A DNA stretch of 64,000 nucleotides, from NCBI RefSeq assembly GCF_002813755.1, contig NZ_CP018061.1, positions 235,001 through 299,000 of the forward strand, given 5' to 3'. The position numbers and the translations under genes are program-made. Below, piece after piece: positions 10,008 to 19,474 of this stretch. Under the pieces are notes generated by a model. It worked only from the letters and a program-made list of their open reading frames with translations, had not been told where the DNA came from and did not search any database. The DNA comes from Enterococcus mundtii (GTDB taxonomy: Bacteria > Bacillota > Bacilli > Lactobacillales > Enterococcaceae). Numbering within the stretch: position 1 is the first letter of the stretch; each line of letters opens with the position of its first letter.

Positions 10008-11356
10008 CCAAGTATTATTGGTTCTTGCTGTTGTTGCCTTTTCTGTTAGTTGGTGGTGCCAAAACGTGTATCGCCCAAACACAAGAGATGGTCCAGTTGA
10101 TTGTCCATACTACGCAACCCTCATCAGATAAACAAACGGAATCTCATAAAGCGAGTTTTGCGGTTTACGATGTGACAAAATCATTTTATCAATTACGTAA
10201 AAAAGGATTTACTGTCGAAGAAACACAACAAATCATTGCGCGACAAGGTACTTCAGCAGGTTCTTTTCTAATGGAAAAACTGGTGAAGTCGAACAATGAT
10301 GGAGAAGATGTAGCAATCTTTGATCTACGTGAGTCAACGAATCAAATAGGTAACGTTTATTTAGTGAACGAAACCACTCACATAGCAGATGCGTTTGTAG
10401 GATCACAAAATGTAGTCGTGGTTTTGCCTCTTTATGATTCATATGATCACCCACAAAAGGCAATCCATCTCTATCCTAAAATGAACCAAGAGCCATCTGC
10501 GATCGTCTTTGAAAAAAAGCTTGTAGAGGAAAAAAACACTTATTCGATTGGTGAAAAGATCTACTATCAATTGGATATCCAGTTTCCAAATGGAATAGCA
10601 ACTGAAGAAACATGTGTAGTCACTGACAGTGCGACGAAAGAGTTGGAGTTGCTAACTGAATCGCTCAAAGTCCATAGTGAAGAAAAACGCTTGGAAAATC
10701 TGACGTTTCATAGCCATAGTCAAGGATTCAGTATTGCGTTTAACGGTCAAGACTTGCAAGATCTGGCAGGTAAAACAGTGAGGATCAACTATCAGATGCG
10801 TTTACGACAAGATGCAATCGCTGATCAATCGATCATCAATCAAGCGACATTAGATATCGGAACAGCATCATTGTCACGAAGTACACGTATTCGAACAGGA
10901 GGGAAGTGGTTTCAAAAAGTTACAAAAGATAAGGAACAACAGGTGCTAGAAGATGCAATGTTTATGATCAAAAACCAACAGGAAGAATACCTGCATTTGA
11001 AAGATGGAAAATATTGCTGGAAAAAACGAGCAAGAGATGCAATAACGCTGACTTCTGATCGAAATGGCTTATTTTCCATCAATGGCTTAGCAGACGGAGA
11101 ATATTTACTTGAAGAAATCAAAGCACCAAAAGGGTATAAAAGAAATCCTTATGCTGTCTCGTTTGTCGTAAAAAGTATGTCATATGCCATCAATGGACAA
11201 CCTAGTGAACCTTTGAAAATCACTAATCAGAAACAAGAAACGAGTTTTCTTTTTCCAAAAACAACTGACGAAAAAATAAGTGTTGGTATGATTGGTGGCA
11301 TATCGATCATAGGTAGTTTCATTATTTATCAAAAGAACAGGAGTAAAGAAGAATGA
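10004..11356 (+). CDS. ebpB: Minor pilin, EbpB-like
   Basis: Minor pilus subunit of 450 aa with an N-terminal signal peptide (about residues 1-25) and an IHLYPK motif like the pilin-motif lysine used in cross-linking. A CnaB-type E-box, LLEEIKAPKGY, is near residue 375. The C-terminal sorting signal reads FPKTT (417-421) in place of canonical LPxTG, followed by a hydrophobic span and a charged tail. The start codon is TTG, overlapping the upstream stop as TTGA, with GAGGAGG eleven bases upstream. In the Ebp system this subunit is at the pilus base and links it to the wall. The role here is inferred from order and architecture. Confidence 0.85.
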   Translation: MTKYYWFLLLLPFLLVGGAKTCIAQTQEMVQLIVHTTQPSSDKQTESHKASFAVYDVTKSFYQLRKKGFTVEETQQIIARQGTSAGSFLMEKLVKSNNDGEDVAIFDLRESTNQIGNVYLVNETTHIADAFVGSQNVVVVLPLYDSYDHPQKAIHLYPKMNQEPSAIVFEKKLVEEKNTYSIGEKIYYQLDIQFPNGIATEETCVVTDSATKELELLTESLKVHSEEKRLENLTFHSHSQGFSIAFNGQDLQDLAGKTVRINYQMRLRQDAIADQSIINQATLDIGTASLSRSTRIRTGGKWFQKVTKDKEQQVLEDAMFMIKNQQEEYLHLKDGKYCWKKRARDAITLTSDRNGLFSINGLADGEYLLEEIKAPKGYKRNPYAVSFVVKSMSYAINGQPSEPLKITNQKQETSFLFPKTTDEKISVGMIGGISIIGSFIIYQKNRSKEE

Positions 11357-13221
11357 AGAATAGAAAAAATTTCAAAAAAGTATTACTATGTCTTATTTCA
11401 TCACTACTTACACTGGTGGCATTACTTCCTAATCCACAAGTGTTTGCTGAAGGAATGGATGCACAATTGGTGATCCACAAAAAGAAAATGTTAGATTTCC
11501 CACAACAAGAGATCCAAAATACAGGGAAAGAAATGACTGAATTCAACAACTATCAAGGGTTGGCAGATGTGACGTTCCATGTGTATGATGTCACCGAATC
11601 ATTTGCTGAAGCAAGAAAAAATGGCGCGACGATTGAAGAAGCAAAAGCGATCGTCCAATCACAGACTTCTGGCACAGCTCTTCTTTCTGGTACCACAGAC
11701 GCTCAGGGGGATCTTTCTTTAGCATTGCCAAAAAAACAAGCTGGAAAAGATGCAGTTTATGTGATTGAAGAAGAAGCAAAATCAGGAGTAACAGCTGCTG
11801 CAAATATGGTTGTGGCATTTCCAGTATATGAACTGATCAAACAATCCGACGGTTCATATCAATATGGGACAGAAGAACTAGACGTAGTTCATTTATATCC
11901 TAAAAATGTCGTGGAAAATGAAGGAACGCTGAAGGTCAAAAAAGTAGGTTCAGCAGAAGGTGAAGCACTAAACGGTGCGGAATTTGTCATTGTGAAAGAA
12001 GATGCAGGTGTTGCCAAATATTTGCAAGGTGTAGCACAAGGAATGTATACATGGACAACTGATAAATCTAAAGCAAAACACTTTGTGACTGGCAAAAGCT
12101 ATGAAATCGGTGAAGAGGACGTTGCTGAAAATGAAGCAGAGAAAGGTCAAATGCTCATTACTGGATTAGAAGTTGGCGAATATGTGTTAGAAGAAGTAAA
12201 AGCACCTGAAAATGCAGCGATGATCACTGAGCAAACGAAGACACCATTCACAATTGTTGTTGGTAGCCAAACGCCAGTTGAACTTATAGTGAAAAATGAT
12301 ACGACGAAAGTAGAAAAAGAAACGCCGCAATTAGATGGGCAAGACGTAGCAATCGGAGAACCGATCAATTATGAGATCAGCGTCAATATTCCTCTTGGGA
12401 TCGCGGATAAAGAAGGATCAAACAATAAATATACCACCTTCAAATTGATTGATACACATGATCCAGCTTTAACATTCATGAACCAATCAACGGGAGAAAC
12501 AGGTTATGCACTTTACGATGGTGAAACGATCATTGATTCAACAAATTACCACGTAACTGAACAAACAAACGGCTTCACAGTAACGATTGAACCAACTTAT
12601 ATTCCTTCATTGACTCCAGGTGGTACGTTGAGTTTTGTTTATTACATGCATTTGAATCAGTTAGCAGAACCAACCCAAGGCTATAACAACGAAGCAAATG
12701 TTGATACTGGACATATGACAGATCAAACACCACCAACTGTGGAAGTACTGACAGGTGGGAAACGATTCATTAAAGTAGATGGAGCAGTAGCTGATATCAA
12801 ACCATTAGCAGACGCTTCGTTTGTGGTACGTGATCAAGATGAAGCAACAGCGAAATATTTGATCATTGATCCAGTAACAAAAGCAGTAGCGTGGACGACT
12901 TCACAGGAAGAAGCAACGATTTTCACGACAACAAGTGATGGATTAGTGGATATCACAGGCTTGTCTTATGGTACGTATTATTTAGAAGAAACAAAAGCAC
13001 CAAACAATTATGTGAAACTAACTGAACGAATTGCGTTTAAGGTCGATCAGCAATCTTATGCTGTTGCAGGTGAATTGGTTGCACCAGAGAAAGTACCAAA
13101 CAAACACAAAGGGACATTACCAGCAACTGGTGGCAAAGGCATTTCATTGTACATTTTCTTAGGTGTGGTTTTACTGACAATCGTGGGTGCATACTGGCTA
13201 AAACGACCAAAAGTTAAATAG
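11353..13221 (+). CDS. ebpC: Major pilin (shaft subunit), EbpC-like
   Basis: Pilus backbone protein of 622 aa. A signal peptide covers residues 1-33 (ending QVFAEG). The pilin motif VVHLYPKN puts the cross-linking lysine at 184. E-box motifs LEEVKAP and LEETKAP lie in CnaB-type domains, and the sorting signal LPATG is at 589-593, followed by a membrane span and KRPKVK. These are the features sortase C needs to polymerise the shaft. The gene overlaps the preceding one by four bases (ATGA) and is followed 39 bases later by the sortase gene. Confidence 0.92.
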   Translation: MKNRKNFKKVLLCLISSLLTLVALLPNPQVFAEGMDAQLVIHKKKMLDFPQQEIQNTGKEMTEFNNYQGLADVTFHVYDVTESFAEARKNGATIEEAKAIVQSQTSGTALLSGTTDAQGDLSLALPKKQAGKDAVYVIEEEAKSGVTAAANMVVAFPVYELIKQSDGSYQYGTEELDVVHLYPKNVVENEGTLKVKKVGSAEGEALNGAEFVIVKEDAGVAKYLQGVAQGMYTWTTDKSKAKHFVTGKSYEIGEEDVAENEAEKGQMLITGLEVGEYVLEEVKAPENAAMITEQTKTPFTIVVGSQTPVELIVKNDTTKVEKETPQLDGQDVAIGEPINYEISVNIPLGIADKEGSNNKYTTFKLIDTHDPALTFMNQSTGETGYALYDGETIIDSTNYHVTEQTNGFTVTIEPTYIPSLTPGGTLSFVYYMHLNQLAEPTQGYNNEANVDTGHMTDQTPPTVEVLTGGKRFIKVDGAVADIKPLADASFVVRDQDEATAKYLIIDPVTKAVAWTTSQEEATIFTTTSDGLVDITGLSYGTYYLEETKAPNNYVKLTERIAFKVDQQSYAVAGELVAPEKVPNKHKGTLPATGGKGISLYIFLGVVLLTIVGAYWLKRPKVK

Positions 13222-13260
13222 TATCAAATGAAGAACAAGTGACTCGCTGAGGAGAATAAA

Positions 13261-14106
13261 ATGAAACAAAAAAAATGGCGTCTGTTAGATCTAATCATGT
13301 TCTCGGTATTTTTTATCGGTGTCCTCAGCTTGGCGTATCCTTTTGTCAGTGATACGTTGAATAATTATCTCGACCAGCAGATCATCAAAAATTATCAAAA
13401 AAAGGCAAAGTCTGAACATGCGACAGAACTTGCTGAATTACAAAAGCGGATGATCAAAAAAAATGAACAACTGGCATCAAACGTAGCGATGCCAGAAGCA
13501 GACCCATTTTCCAAGAAAAAAAAAAATGATCAAAAATCTCAGAAATCGTATATCGAATCACATACCGTTGGTGTTTTGACGATCCCCAAAATCAATGTCA
13601 GCTTACCGATTTTTGATCAAACAACGACGAAACTATTGGAAAAAGGCGCTTGTCTGCTCGAGGGCACCTCATACCCGATCGGAGGCAAATCGACACATGC
13701 GGTACTTTCCAGCCACCGAGGCTTGCCGCAAGCAAAATTGTTTACAGATTTACCTCAATTAAAAATAGAAGATCACTTTTATATTGAAATCAATGGACAG
13801 TATCTTGCGTATCAAGTCGATCAGATTAAAACCGTAGCACCGACAGAAACAGAAGCGCTACAAATCCAAGAAAATCAAGATTTAGTCACACTGGTTACTT
13901 GTACTCCGTATATGGTCAACAGTCACCGTTTATTAGTACGCGGACACAGGGTCGCTGTTGAACCAGAAGAAATAAAAGAATCGTTAGAAAAAGTGAAACG
14001 GGCGAAGCGTACTGCATTTTTACTCGTAAATGGCTTGATCAGTGTGTTTTTGTTGCTATTTCTTATCATGATGATAAAATATTTTACAAAAGTTATTAAA
14101 AAATAA
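13261..14106 (+). CDS. srtC: Class C (pilus) sortase
   Basis: Membrane transpeptidase of 281 aa that joins pilins through isopeptide bonds. It has an N-terminal membrane span (about 11-31) and a second one at the C-terminus (about 250-275), as in class C enzymes. Catalytic His152 (SSHRG), Cys214 (LVTCTPY) and Arg223 (NSHRLLVRGHR) are all present. A DPF lid motif (residues 81-83), the plug that occupies the active site of pilus sortases, is visible. It is the last gene of the pilin operon; GAGGAG precedes its ATG. Equivalent to Bps/SrtC next to ebpABC. Confidence 0.95.
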   Translation: MKQKKWRLLDLIMFSVFFIGVLSLAYPFVSDTLNNYLDQQIIKNYQKKAKSEHATELAELQKRMIKKNEQLASNVAMPEADPFSKKKKNDQKSQKSYIESHTVGVLTIPKINVSLPIFDQTTTKLLEKGACLLEGTSYPIGGKSTHAVLSSHRGLPQAKLFTDLPQLKIEDHFYIEINGQYLAYQVDQIKTVAPTETEALQIQENQDLVTLVTCTPYMVNSHRLLVRGHRVAVEPEEIKESLEKVKRAKRTAFLLVNGLISVFLLLFLIMMIKYFTKVIKK

Positions 14107-14136
14107 TATAGTTTCGGAAACTAGATGATAAAGTTT

Positions 14137-14165
14137 TTGTAAACAGAACATCTTTCATGTATAAT
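14137..14165 (+). promoter_or_regulatory. Promoter of the hemolysin III-like gene
   Basis: TTGTAA, 17 bases, TATAAT, 33 bases before the chosen start codon. It indicates that the gene is transcribed independently of the pilus operon. Confidence 0.65.
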
Positions 14166-14197
14166 GAAATTGAACAAACGAAATGGAGTGGATCAAG

Positions 14198-14839
14198 ATG
14201 GAGATAGAATTTAGCCGAAAGTACCAAATCGTCAATGAAGTATTAAATGCGGTGACCCATGGGATTGCAGCTTTGTTAAGTCTGCTTTGCTTCAATTTGC
14301 TGATGGATCGCGCCCATACAACCTTAGATTATGTCGCTTTTGCGATTTATGGTAGTTCTCTTTTTCTGCTATTCTTTTCTTCTACGTTATTTCATAGTTT
14401 GATTTTTACGAAAGCAAAAAAAGTATTTCAGGTATTTGATCATTGTTCGATCTACCTTTTGATTGCTGGAACCTACACGCCATTTTGTCTGCTAGTCGTG
14501 CAAGGAACGACAGGACTAGTTTTGCTAAGTGTTATTTGGGCGACAGCAGTGATTGGCATCATCTATAAATGTTTGACTTTAACAAAGACAAACAAGGTAT
14601 CAAAAGTTTCAACGATCATTTACAATGTGATGGGGTGGGCAATCATCGTTGTGCTACCTAAGCTCTATCAGAATATCGATTTGACTGGCTTGCTACTGCT
14701 AGTTGGCGGAGGAATCGCCTATTCTGTGGGATCACTATTTTATAGCATGAAAAGCAGACGATTCACCCATGTGATTTGGCATCTATTTGTCATGTTAGGT
14801 GCAGCGTTGATGTTTTTAGCAATCTATGTAAGTAATTGA
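14198..14839 (+). CDS. Hemolysin III family (PAQR-type) membrane protein
   Basis: A 213-aa integral membrane protein with about seven spans and the family residues NAVTHGIAA near the N-terminus, FHSL in the middle and HVIWHLFVMLGA near the C-terminus. The histidines of these motifs match the proposed metal site of the hemolysin III/PAQR group. Cellular function is not settled; members are linked to membrane homeostasis. The ATG at 14198 is preferred over one five codons upstream because GGAG is correctly spaced for it. It is a single-gene unit between its own promoter and a strong terminator. Confidence 0.88.
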   Translation: MEIEFSRKYQIVNEVLNAVTHGIAALLSLLCFNLLMDRAHTTLDYVAFAIYGSSLFLLFFSSTLFHSLIFTKAKKVFQVFDHCSIYLLIAGTYTPFCLLVVQGTTGLVLLSVIWATAVIGIIYKCLTLTKTNKVSKVSTIIYNVMGWAIIVVLPKLYQNIDLTGLLLLVGGGIAYSVGSLFYSMKSRRFTHVIWHLFVMLGAALMFLAIYVSN

Positions 14840-14860
14840 TTTAAGGAAAATATGATTCAA

Positions 14861-14893
14861 AAAACTGACCAATTTATTGGTCAGTTTTTTTGT
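14861..14893 (+). terminator. Terminator of the hemolysin III-like gene
   Basis: AAAACTGACC / GGTCAGTTTT stem with an eight-base loop, ending in seven T. Confidence 0.9.
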
Positions 14894-15113
14894 CTATTTC
14901 TAAGAGAATTATGTGAAAATAAATAGTGGTTTTTTATTTTTTGTTTTCTGTATGCAATAAAATTGAAAAATTAAACATTTTTGCTGAAAATAGCGATTTA
15001 AACTAGACAATTCAAACAATTTTGTTTAATATTATTCAAATAAAATTCAAATTATAATCTAAGGATATTTCAATTTGATGAGAAAATAATTTTTTGAAAA
15101 GAGGGAAAAGAGA

Positions 15114-16370
15114 ATGACAGAATTAACGATCGGCGAAATTCCAGTGAGTCAATTAGCAAATGAATATCAAACACCCCTATATGTGTATGATGAAAAAAAG
15201 ATGGAAGAAACGATAAAGTCGTTTAAGCTGAACTTTGATTCTGATTCTTTTCAAACAAAGATCTTGTATGCGTCTAAAGCCTTTCAAACGGTAGAATTAC
15301 TCCATCTAATTGCTGAACAAGGGTTAGGTCTAGATGTCGTAAGTGGTGGGGAGATTTATACCGCGTTACAAGCTGGATTTCCTTTAGAAGATATTTATTT
15401 CCATGGCAACAACAAAACGATTGATGAATTAAGATATGCCATTGAAAATGATATACGCCATTTTGTTGCAGATAATGGGATGGAAGTCGAAGTCTTGGAA
15501 GAGTTAAGCCGAGAATATCAGAAAAAGCTACAGATCATGTTGCGATTGAACGTAGGGATCGAAGCACATACCCATGAATACATCGTCACCGCACATATCG
15601 ATTCAAAATTCGGCATGCTTTACGATAGCGATGTTTGCCAACAAGCGATTGCACGTATCCAACAAAGTGAATTTCTTAGATTGGAAGGCTTTCATGCCCA
15701 CATCGGCTCACAAATCTTTGATATGACTGCTTGGCTGGCTGAGATCGACCAGCTGGTTACCTACCTTGAAGATTTTCAACAACCGCTTTCTTTAAATCTG
15801 GGAGGGGGCTTTGGTATCCGTTATACCGAAGCGGACACACCTTTACCAATTGCAGAATCAGTCAAACATCTGGTTACACACACAGAGCAGACGCTAGCTG
15901 ACAGAAACTTAACGATCGATCGCTTATTGATTGAACCTGGGAGAAGTATCGTTGGTGAAGCCGGAACAACACTTTATACAGTCGGCTATATCAAAGAAAC
16001 ACCTCACAAGAAATATTATTTTGTGGATGGTGGGATGACAGATAATATTCGACCGGCACTTTATCAAGCTGAATATACCTGTGATTTGGCAAATAAACTA
16101 GACATTGAAAAAACAGAAAAAGTGACAGTTGCCGGAAAAATGTGTGAATCAGGAGACGTGGTGATCCAAGAAACACAGTTGCCTCCTGCAGAGCCAGGTG
16201 ATCTTCTGGCAGTGTATGCCACAGGCGCCTACGGATATTCGATGAGTAGCAATTACAATCGTGCACTGCGACCAGCAGTTGTTTTTGTCAAAGATGGCGT
16301 GTCGAGAGAAGTCGTGCGTCGGCAAACTTATGCGGATCTATTGAGAGGAGAAGTCTATGCAGATTTATAA
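15114..16370 (+). CDS. lysA: Diaminopimelate decarboxylase
   Basis: PLP enzyme of 418 aa that decarboxylates meso-diaminopimelate to L-lysine. Lys55 in LYASKAF binds PLP; GFHAHIGSQ, LNLGGGFG, EPGRSIVGEAG and CESGD are family motifs. It is the first gene of a nine-gene operon whose other products make its substrate. The 220 bases upstream are AT-rich, with TATAAT at 15053-15058 but no good -35. I see no lysine riboswitch, T-box or Lys-rich leader peptide there. Placing the lysine-forming step first means every transcript carries it. It overlaps dapF by 14 bases. Confidence 0.95.
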   Translation: MTELTIGEIPVSQLANEYQTPLYVYDEKKMEETIKSFKLNFDSDSFQTKILYASKAFQTVELLHLIAEQGLGLDVVSGGEIYTALQAGFPLEDIYFHGNNKTIDELRYAIENDIRHFVADNGMEVEVLEELSREYQKKLQIMLRLNVGIEAHTHEYIVTAHIDSKFGMLYDSDVCQQAIARIQQSEFLRLEGFHAHIGSQIFDMTAWLAEIDQLVTYLEDFQQPLSLNLGGGFGIRYTEADTPLPIAESVKHLVTHTEQTLADRNLTIDRLLIEPGRSIVGEAGTTLYTVGYIKETPHKKYYFVDGGMTDNIRPALYQAEYTCDLANKLDIEKTEKVTVAGKMCESGDVVIQETQLPPAEPGDLLAVYATGAYGYSMSSNYNRALRPAVVFVKDGVSREVVRRQTYADLLRGEVYADL

Positions 16371-17163
16371 ATATAATGGTTGTGGCAATGATTTTATTCT
16401 CTTAGATTACGATGAAACGATCGACTATAGTCATTTGGCTCAAAGCTTATGTGCACCCACGGCTTACGATACGGATGGATTGATTGCTGTTAAAACCGAA
16501 CCTTTAGAAATGATCTACTACAATAAAGACGGTAGCCGTGCGCCGATGTGTGGCAATGGTATCCGTTGTTTTGCCAATTATGTCAGCGATCAACAATTAC
16601 TTGAAGCGCCACAATTTGCGGTCAAAACGCTTGCTGGGATGATCCATGTGACAATCCATTCACGAAAGCCTTTTTATTGCACAGTCGACATGGGTTCGCC
16701 GGACTACCGACCAGAGAAAGTAGGCGTAGCGCAATCAACACCTATCATCAAACAAACGCTGACGATTGATGAGCGAAAGGTAGAGCTGACTAGTTTATTC
16801 ATGGGGACGATCCATACAGTTGTTTTTGTTGAAGATGCGTTGGCTGAATTAACCAAAGAGACTGGAGAAAAACTCTGCCATCATCCCTTATTCAAAGAAA
16901 AAACAAACGTCAATTTTGTCCAATCTGTCAATGAAGAAGAATTGATCGTCCGCACGTATGAACGTGGGGTCGGTTGGACACTAGCTTGTGGTACAGGTTG
17001 TTGTGCAGCGTATGTCGTCGCAAGAGATCAAGGCTACCTTTCCGGCTTACAAGCGACGATTCATTTAGAGCAAGGCGATTTACTGATTTCTGGCGATAAA
17101 ACGATCACGATGGCGGGACCAGCCACATATGAATGGCATAAAAATTTGGAGGTAGAGGCATGA
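16357..17163 (+). CDS. dapF: Diaminopimelate epimerase
   Basis: Cofactor-independent epimerase of 268 aa that converts LL- to meso-diaminopimelate, needed both for lysine and for peptidoglycan precursors where DAP is used. The two catalytic cysteines are Cys65 (MCGNGIRCF) and Cys211 (LACGTGCCAAYV). Enterococcal walls usually carry L-Lys rather than DAP in the stem peptide, so here the enzyme most likely serves lysine supply. The start overlaps the end of lysA, and the stop overlaps the start of dapA by four bases, which implies translational coupling. Confidence 0.95.
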   Translation: MQIYKYNGCGNDFILLDYDETIDYSHLAQSLCAPTAYDTDGLIAVKTEPLEMIYYNKDGSRAPMCGNGIRCFANYVSDQQLLEAPQFAVKTLAGMIHVTIHSRKPFYCTVDMGSPDYRPEKVGVAQSTPIIKQTLTIDERKVELTSLFMGTIHTVVFVEDALAELTKETGEKLCHHPLFKEKTNVNFVQSVNEEELIVRTYERGVGWTLACGTGCCAAYVVARDQGYLSGLQATIHLEQGDLLISGDKTITMAGPATYEWHKNLEVEA

Positions 17164-18041
17164 TCAAAGGTTCGATTGTCGCGTTAGTGACACCAATGAC
17201 GGAAACAGGTGCAGTGGATTATCTAGGCTTGGAGCAGCTGATTGCGTTTCATCTGAAAGAACAAACAGACGGCTTACTGGTCCTTGGAACAACTGGGGAA
17301 TCACCCACACTATCTGAGGAGGAAGAGGAAGAGATCGTACGATTCACCGTTGAAAAAGTCAATGGACGTATCCCAGTGATTGCTGGTGCAGGATCAAATG
17401 CAACGGCGAAAACGGTCAAGAAAGTCCAACGCTTTGCTGAACTTGGGGCAGACCAATTATTAGTGATCACCCCTTACTATAATAAAACGAGTGATGTAGG
17501 GTTACTGGCTCATTTTAAAGCGATCGCAGACGCTTCCTCGCTACCAATCATCTTATATAACGTACCGTCACGAACAGGGATGACGATTTCGTTACCTGTA
17601 TTAACAGAACTAGCGAAGCATCCACGAATCATCGGCATCAAGGAAGCCTCTGGTGATATGTCCTATACAATGGAAGTGGCGCAACTGATTGATGAATCAT
17701 TTGCACTATACAGTGGCAATGATGATTTGATTTTACCTATTCTAAGTATTGGTGGTATCGGTGTGATCAGTGTTTGGGCAAATATCCAGCCAAAAGTAGT
17801 CCATGAAGTAGTTCATGATTACTTAAACGGAAACAGTCCTTCAGCAAAAGAAAAACAATTGACTCATTTAGCGTTGATCAATGCCTTATTCAGTGAAACC
17901 AATCCAATTCCAGTGAAAGCAGCAATGAATCATTTAGGCTTACCTGCTGGACCATTAAGACTACCACTGATTGAATTAGGCGAGGAGAAAAAGCAACAAC
18001 TTATCGCACTGTTAACAGAAAACGGAGGGGCAAGCACATGA
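17160..18041 (+). CDS. dapA: 4-hydroxy-tetrahydrodipicolinate synthase
   Basis: Class I aldolase-type enzyme of 293 aa that condenses pyruvate with aspartate semialdehyde, the committed step of the pathway. Schiff-base Lys161 (IIGIKEASGD), Tyr133 (IILYNVPSRTG) and Thr44-Thr45 (LGTTGES) are present. Its substrate is made by the asd and aspartokinase products encoded downstream in the same operon. It overlaps dapF and dapB by four bases each. Confidence 0.96.
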   Translation: MIKGSIVALVTPMTETGAVDYLGLEQLIAFHLKEQTDGLLVLGTTGESPTLSEEEEEEIVRFTVEKVNGRIPVIAGAGSNATAKTVKKVQRFAELGADQLLVITPYYNKTSDVGLLAHFKAIADASSLPIILYNVPSRTGMTISLPVLTELAKHPRIIGIKEASGDMSYTMEVAQLIDESFALYSGNDDLILPILSIGGIGVISVWANIQPKVVHEVVHDYLNGNSPSAKEKQLTHLALINALFSETNPIPVKAAMNHLGLPAGPLRLPLIELGEEKKQQLIALLTENGGAST

Positions 18042-18757
18042 ATATAGGGATCATCGGAAGTGGAAAAATGGGTAAGCGAATTGCAGAAGTTACCGAAGAA
18101 TATCAACATCAGCCATTGAGTTTGACCGAATCCTTACAAGCAACGGAGGAATTATCGTTTGATCAGACACCAGCAGTCATGATCGATTTTTCTCATCCAG
18201 CTGGTTTGGATAAAATCTTGCGATACAGCAAAGCTCACCAAGTCCCACTGGTGATTGGCACAACAGGCTATACCGAAGAGCAATTTGCTGAAATCGCCCA
18301 AGCAGCTCAAACGATCCCTGTACTCTACAGTGCTAATTTTTCATTAGGGATCATGGTGATGAATCGCTTGATCAAACAAGCAGCTAAAGACTTAGCCAGC
18401 TGGCAGATCGAATTAATCGAAAAACACCACAGCCAAAAAAAAGACGCACCTTCTGGCACAGCCAAGCGCTTAGTAGAAACACTACAATCTGTTCGAGAGC
18501 TGACGCCTGTCTATCAATGGGCGGACAAATCACGAGAAGACCAACAAATCGGTGTCCATAGCCTACGTGCAGGCTCTTTTCCAGGAGAACATGAAGTCCT
18601 TTTTGCAACCAAAGATGAAGTTCTTTCAGTGAAGCACGAAGCCTTTTCAAATCGAATTTTTGCAGAAGGGGCAGTTCAAGCAAGTATCTGGTTGGCCGAG
18701 CAGTCAGCCGGTTCATATCAATTAGAAGATTTATTTGAACCTAGAGGAGGAGCCTAA
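18038..18757 (+). CDS. dapB: 4-hydroxy-tetrahydrodipicolinate reductase
   Basis: NAD(P)H-dependent reductase of 239 aa. The N-terminal nucleotide-binding loop is [11 protein letters not shown], the GTTGYT motif is near residue 80, and the catalytic segment [18 protein letters not shown] has the His pair and the substrate-binding Lys. It is slightly shorter than typical enzymes (about 250-270 aa) but all motifs are present. It overlaps dapA by four bases; its stop is one base before the TTG start of the acetyltransferase gene. Confidence 0.95.
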   Translation: MNIGIIGSGKMGKRIAEVTEEYQHQPLSLTESLQATEELSFDQTPAVMIDFSHPAGLDKILRYSKAHQVPLVIGTTGYTEEQFAEIAQAAQTIPVLYSANFSLGIMVMNRLIKQAAKDLASWQIELIEKHHSQKKDAPSGTAKRLVETLQSVRELTPVYQWADKSREDQQIGVHSLRAGSFPGEHEVLFATKDEVLSVKHEAFSNRIFAEGAVQASIWLAEQSAGSYQLEDLFEPRGGA

Positions 18758-18758
18758 G

Positions 18759-19454
18759 TTGAATGCACAAGAAATCATTCGTTTTATTCAAACAGCAGAA
18801 AAAAAGACCCCAGTCAAAGTTTATTTAAATGTATCAGAACCTGTCGAGTTTCCGAATGCGAAAGTATTTGGTGAAGTGCATAGTCCAATCGTTTTTGGAG
18901 ATTACAAAGACATCGCGCCGGTACTAGAAAAAGAAGCGGAAAAAATCTTAGCGATCGAACTAGAACAAACTGCTAGAAACAGTGCAGTTCCTTTACTGGA
19001 TGTCAAAGACATCAACGCTCGCATCGAACCAGGCGCTGTCATTCGTGATCAAGTGACCATCGGCGATCAAGCAGTGATCATGATGGGCGCTGTGATCAAC
19101 ATCGGTGCTGAGATCGGGGATCATAGCATGATCGATATGGGAGCAATCCTAGGCGGACGTGCGACTGTCGGTAAGAATTGTCATATCGGTGCTGGAGCTG
19201 TGTTAGCTGGAGTCATCGAGCCAGCTTCCGCTCAACCAGTAGTGATCGAAGATGGTGTATTAGTTGGTGCGAATGCAGTGATCGTCGAAGGCGTTCGTGT
19301 TGGAAAGAATGCAGTCGTCGCAGCAGGTGCAGTCGTTTTAGAAGACGTTGCCCCTGAGACGGTCGTTGGTGGTACACCGGCACGTGTATTAAAAATAAAA
19401 GATGATCAAACCAAAGAAAATACCGCATTGATTGCAGCACTAAGAGAATTGTAG
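18759..19454 (+). CDS. dapH: Tetrahydrodipicolinate N-acetyltransferase
   Basis: Left-handed beta-helix acyltransferase of 231 aa that acetylates tetrahydrodipicolinate using acetyl-CoA, committing the pathway to the acetylated branch. Many hexapeptide repeats are visible from about residue 85 to 200 ([16 protein letters not shown] and similar). The start is TTG at 18759, because GAGGAGG lies eight bases before it and the following residues match the family N-terminus. An upstream in-frame ATG would run into dapB and has no ribosome site. Also annotated dapD in some genomes. Confidence 0.94.
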   Translation: MNAQEIIRFIQTAEKKTPVKVYLNVSEPVEFPNAKVFGEVHSPIVFGDYKDIAPVLEKEAEKILAIELEQTARNSAVPLLDVKDINARIEPGAVIRDQVTIGDQAVIMMGAVINIGAEIGDHSMIDMGAILGGRATVGKNCHIGAGAVLAGVIEPASAQPVVIEDGVLVGANAVIVEGVRVGKNAVVAAGAVVLEDVAPETVVGGTPARVLKIKDDQTKENTALIAALREL

Positions 19455-19474
19455 ACAAAGAAAGGATGAAAAAC

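Noticed and set aside
14894..15113. Lysine riboswitch before lysA
   Set aside because: The stretch is short, AT-rich and lacks the conserved L-box motifs or a leader terminator.
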